A model generated the notes under the pieces. It made no database searches, was not told where the DNA came from, and saw nothing but the letters and a program-made list of their open reading frames with translations. Both the position numbers and the translations under genes were made by a program. 64,000 nt of DNA from Sphingobacteriales bacterium 46-32 (GTDB taxonomy: Bacteria > Bacteroidota > Bacteroidia > Chitinophagales > Chitinophagaceae), in the NCBI GenBank assembly GCA_001898485.1, contig MKTY01000017.1:16250-80249 (forward strand), given 5' to 3'. Numbering within the stretch: position 1 is the first letter of the stretch; the number at the start of each line of letters is the position of its first letter. Of the stretch, positions 61,512 to 64,000 are shown piece by piece.

Positions 61512-62459
61512 TCAGGGCTTGCGCAGGTTAGTGAGCATGTCGGCAGTCATTGCGGCGAGATCAAATTCTTCTTTCCATCCCCAATCGGCACGTGCCACCG
61601 AATCATCAATGCTCTGCGGCCAGCTATCTGCTATGTTTTGCCGGTAATCGGGCTTATAGGAAATAGAAAAGCCGGGAATATGATTGGCTATTTCTGCAGC
61701 TATCTCACGCGGTGCAAAACTCATACCTGACACATTGTAAGATGTACGAACGCTGACCTTATGCGCCGGTGCTTCCATTATTTCTATAGTGGCGCGGATG
61801 GCATCGGGCATATACATCATGGGCAGGAACGTATCTTCTTTCAGGAAACATTCATATTGCCCGCTCTCCAGTGCATCGTGATAAATCTCCACTGCATAAT
61901 CGGTAGTGCCTCCTCCCGGAGCAGATTTGTAAGAGATAAGGCCGGGATAACGCAGGCTGCGTACATCAACACCGTAACGGTTGAAATAATAGTTGCACCA
62001 GAACTCACCGGCATATTTGCTGATACCATAGACAGTGATGGGCTCGATGATAGTCTGTTGCGGACAGTTTTGACGGGGTGAGCTGGGACCAAATACTGCA
62101 ATGGAAGAAGGCCAGTAGACTTTATGAATCTTTTCTTCGCGGGCAATATCCAGCACATTGAGCAGCCCCTGCATATTCAGGTGCCAGGCCAGGTTGGGGT
62201 TCTTTTCGCCGGTGGCGGAAAGAATAGCCGCCAGCAGGTAGATTTGGGTAATGTTTTGCCGGATCACCTGCACATGCAGCATTTCCTTATTCATCACATC
62301 GAGACTCACATAAGGACCGGTGCCTTCCAGCAACGGGTTCTGCTCCCGCAGATCCGAAGCGATGACCTGGCTATTGCCGTATATTTTACGAAGCGCCAGC
62401 GTAAGTTCCACCCCGATCTGCCCACTGGCACCTATTACAAGAATCTTTTCTTTGAGCAT
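61512..62459 (-). CDS. L-threonine 3-dehydrogenase, SDR type
   Basis: A 315-residue NAD-dependent short-chain/epimerase-fold enzyme that oxidises threonine to 2-amino-3-oxobutyrate. The NAD motif is GASGQIG (residues 9-15). The catalytic Tyr and Lys are in YGISKYAGEFWC, with the Ser in WPSSIAVFGP. The diagnostic blocks RYPGLISYKSAPGGGTTDYAVEIYHDAL, LPMMYMPDAIRATIEIM and YNVSGMSFAPREIAAEI match the Bacteroidota SDR-type threonine dehydrogenase rather than UDP-sugar epimerases. ATG 62459 is preferred. A glycine C-acetyltransferase partner is not in the window. Confidence 0.88.
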   Translation of the reverse strand: MLKEKILVIGASGQIGVELTLALRKIYGNSQVIASDLREQNPLLEGTGPYVSLDVMNKEMLHVQVIRQNITQIYLLAAILSATGEKNPNLAWHLNMQGLLNVLDIAREEKIHKVYWPSSIAVFGPSSPRQNCPQQTIIEPITVYGISKYAGEFWCNYYFNRYGVDVRSLRYPGLISYKSAPGGGTTDYAVEIYHDALESGQYECFLKEDTFLPMMYMPDAIRATIEIMEAPAHKVSVRTSYNVSGMSFAPREIAAEIANHIPGFSISYKPDYRQNIADSWPQSIDDSVARADWGWKEEFDLAAMTADMLTNLRKP

Positions 62460-62503
62460 GCGTGTTGATTGAATTTTCAAAAGTAGGGGAAAAAAGAAAA
62501 GAC

Positions 62504-62690
62504 TGCTAATGTGCTGATGTGCTAATGTGCTGATGTGCTGATGTGCTAATGTGCTGATGTGCTAATGTCTGTCAGAACTTTTATTGGAGAATTATTAGAT
62601 AATTGAGCGGCCATCAACAGGAATGCAGGAATTCGGTAGCAATCCCCCCCCTTTCATCAGCAGATTAACACATCAGCACATTAGCACATT
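62504..62690. repeat. GTGCTGATG/GTGCTAATG array in a divergent promoter region
   Basis: Seven head-to-tail words (62504-62568) and a complementary set AACACATCAGCACATTAGCACA (62665-62690) flank about 95 bp of unique DNA. Unlike the other arrays it lies between divergent genes (tdh and kdsA), and its right end is 7 bp from the kdsA -7 box. Confidence 0.8.
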
Positions 62691-62697
62691 CTCTCCG

Positions 62698-62705
62698 TAT
62701 CTTTG
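62698..62705 (+). promoter_or_regulatory. -7 box 4 bp before the kdsA start (TATCTTTG)
   Basis: TATCTTTG ends 4 bp before the ATG at 62710. As with msrC the transcript should be almost leaderless, and the longer in-frame start at 62623 is excluded. Confidence 0.6.
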
Positions 62706-62709
62706 CCGC

Positions 62710-63534
62710 ATGACTCCTTTTCTAAAAGATCTGTTTGCCGGGCAACAGTATGATGAAAAAAACTTTTTCCTCATTGCCGGTCCCTGTGTGGTGGAAAGTG
62801 AAGAACTGGTAATGGAAGTGGCCGAAAAAGTATCAGGTATCTGCCGCAACCTGGGCATACCCTATGTTTTTAAAGCTTCGTACCGAAAAGCCAACCGTAC
62901 CAGTGCCGGCTCCTTCACAGGCATTGGCGATGAAGCGGCCTTACAACTGGTACAGAAAGCCGGCCGGGCATTCAGCGTACCTACCACTTCTGATATTCAT
63001 GCACATGAAGAGGCCGCCATTGCTGCCCGCTATATCGACATACTTCAAATACCTGCCTTCCTCTGCCGCCAGACAGACCTGCTGTATGCAGCAGGAGAAA
63101 CAGGCAAAATCGTAAACGTAAAAAAAGGTCAGTTCCTGAGTGGACCGGCAATGAAATTTGCAGTAGAAAAAATCAAACATACCGGCAACCATAAGATCAT
63201 CCTGACTGAGCGTGGCACCACCTTTGGCTACCAGGATCTGGTAGTTGACTTCCGCAATATTCCCTGGATGCAGGAGCATCAGACTCCGGTAGTAATGGAT
63301 GTAACTCACTCCCTGCAACAGCCCAATCAAAGCAGCGGTGTGACAGGCGGAAACCCGCAGCTCATTGGTACCATTGCCAAAGCTGCTATCGCCACCGGCG
63401 CCAATGGTTTATTTATAGAAACACATCCCGAACCTGCCAAAGCATTGAGCGATGGGGCCAACATGCTGCGCCTTGATCTGCTGGAAGGCTTGCTGCAGCA
63501 ACTGGTAAAACTCCGGAAAGCAGTAATCAGTTAA
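62710..63534 (+). CDS. kdsA: 3-deoxy-8-phosphooctulonate (KDO-8-P) synthase
   Basis: Cytoplasmic enzyme joining phosphoenolpyruvate and arabinose-5-phosphate to form KDO-8-P for lipopolysaccharide cores. It has 274 residues. Family blocks: FFLIAGPCVVES (about 18-29), FKASYRKANRTS, TSDIHAHEEA, LQIPAFLCRQTDLL, VKKGQFLSGPAM, LTERGTTFGYQDLVVD, and VVMDVTHSLQQPNQSSGVTGGN. Cys in AFLCRQ is usual for the class and does not by itself decide metal dependence. The frame extends upstream to 62623 through repeat DNA, but the promoter position supports 62710. Confidence 0.96.
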   Translation: MTPFLKDLFAGQQYDEKNFFLIAGPCVVESEELVMEVAEKVSGICRNLGIPYVFKASYRKANRTSAGSFTGIGDEAALQLVQKAGRAFSVPTTSDIHAHEEAAIAARYIDILQIPAFLCRQTDLLYAAGETGKIVNVKKGQFLSGPAMKFAVEKIKHTGNHKIILTERGTTFGYQDLVVDFRNIPWMQEHQTPVVMDVTHSLQQPNQSSGVTGGNPQLIGTIAKAAIATGANGLFIETHPEPAKALSDGANMLRLDLLEGLLQQLVKLRKAVIS

Positions 63535-63565
63535 TTATTAATACAACCATATCTGTATCGGAATT

Positions 63566-64000
63566 TTGCAATACGAGGCAGCAGATATGAAATTTCAGTT
63601 TTCTGTAGCGCTGCATTGCAATGCAGCGCTACAAATGGCCGGTTGGACCATTTAAATACGAGGACAGATTTGCTACGTCATGTATTCCGCAGCGAAGTTT
63701 TATAATTCCAGGATACAGATACGATAATTCAGTTTTTGTGCGCTGCATTGCAATGCAGCGCTACAAATTGCTGGTTGGACCATTTAAATGCGTGGGCAGA
63801 TATGGTACGTCTGCGTATACCGCAGCGAAGTTTTATAATTCCAGGATACAGATATGAAAATTCGGTTTCTGTAGCGCTGCATTGCAATGCAGCGCTACAA
63901 ATGGCAGATGGGGCCATTTAAATGCGAGGACAGATATGGTACGTCTGTGTATTCCGTAGCGGACCTTTATAATACGAGGCCGCAGATATGAAATTTCAGT
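63566..64000. repeat. Tandem ~133-bp repeats with GTAG-footed palindromes, running off the edge
   Basis: Three palindromes (63604-63633, 63737-63764, 63870-63899) built from TGTAGCGCTGCATTG and its exact complement recur every 132-134 bp. Each is followed by similar DNA: GGACCATTTAAATGCG, ACAGATATGGTACGTC, CCGCAGCGAAGTTTTATAAT, ATACAGATATGAAAATTC. A partial unit precedes the first, and another begins at the window end. Palindromes 1 and 3 are perfect over 30 bp; the second has lost one base of the left foot. Small open frames here are repeat translations, not genes. Confidence 0.9.

Noticed and set aside
63566..64000. Possible CRISPR array or small genes (open frames at 63621-63857, 63729-63917, 63736-63921)
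   Set aside because: Units are about 133 bp with conserved, not unique, spacers; the frames only translate the repeat on both strands.

Overview
The window looks like chromosomal DNA of a Bacteroidota bacterium, most likely family Chitinophagaceae. The evidence is Bacteroidota-type promoters (TTTG-N19-TAnnTTTG), C-terminal type IX secretion (T9SS) tails with YPNP/FPNP motifs, an Oar-like TonB-dependent receptor, many lipoproteins, and several Bacteroidota-typical families (DUF2911, DUF4846, DUF6580, SDR-type threonine dehydrogenase). Gram-negative envelope genes (kdsA, tamB, manA) agree. There is no prophage, integrated plasmid or CRISPR array.

Layout. 0-9.5 kb: sugar transporter fragment and ribokinase, a RAYT transposase, an N-degron pair (clpS-aat), tRNA-Val, an orphan barstar beside a gene remnant, an esterase and a lone receiver-domain regulator. 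9.6-34.9 kb: mostly housekeeping and envelope genes (valS, a large peptidase/propeller/barrel protein, isoaspartyl peptidase, tamB, ribBA, TonB receptor, acyl-CoA carboxylase, rnhA, a Dph6-like PP-loop protein, manA, yraN, xerD). 35.1-42.4 kb: an envelope locus in which an ECF sigma factor and an anti-sigma-like protein ending in a TonB-type domain diverge from a VWA protein and three T9SS-tailed proteins. Two of those three carry a four-cysteine domain in front of an internal signal peptide. 42.5-51.7 kb: DUF2911 protein, a sodium:solute symporter preceded by two tiny coupled membrane-protein genes, PIG-L-type hydrolase, gamma-glutamyltransferase, DinB-like protein and an outer-membrane barrel.

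52.0-60.6 kb is the most interesting part. A 1648-residue secreted multidomain protein ends in a two-loop dockerin-like module and has no T9SS tail. The next gene, 28 bp downstream, encodes a protein with a cohesin-like N-terminal domain and a T9SS tail. A glycosidase-like lipoprotein follows. This reads as a minimal cohesin-dockerin (mini-cellulosome-like) surface complex in a T9SS organism, with a good promoter about 170 bp upstream. 60.7-63.5 kb: msrC, acyP, threonine dehydrogenase and kdsA.

Intergenic DNA is unusually structured. Four families of short-word repeats recur: GTGCTGATG arrays, TTTAAAGGGTATAAAG inverted arms, ACAGTTGACAGTGAACAG strings and a CGCAAAGAACGCAAAG block. They combine into a roughly 250-bp composite element present in two copies about 16.5 kb apart and partly in a third. 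The right end holds at least three tandem ~133-bp units, each with a GTAG-footed palindrome resembling REP elements, which fits the RAYT gene at 3.2 kb. All assignments come from reading the sequence; no database search was run.
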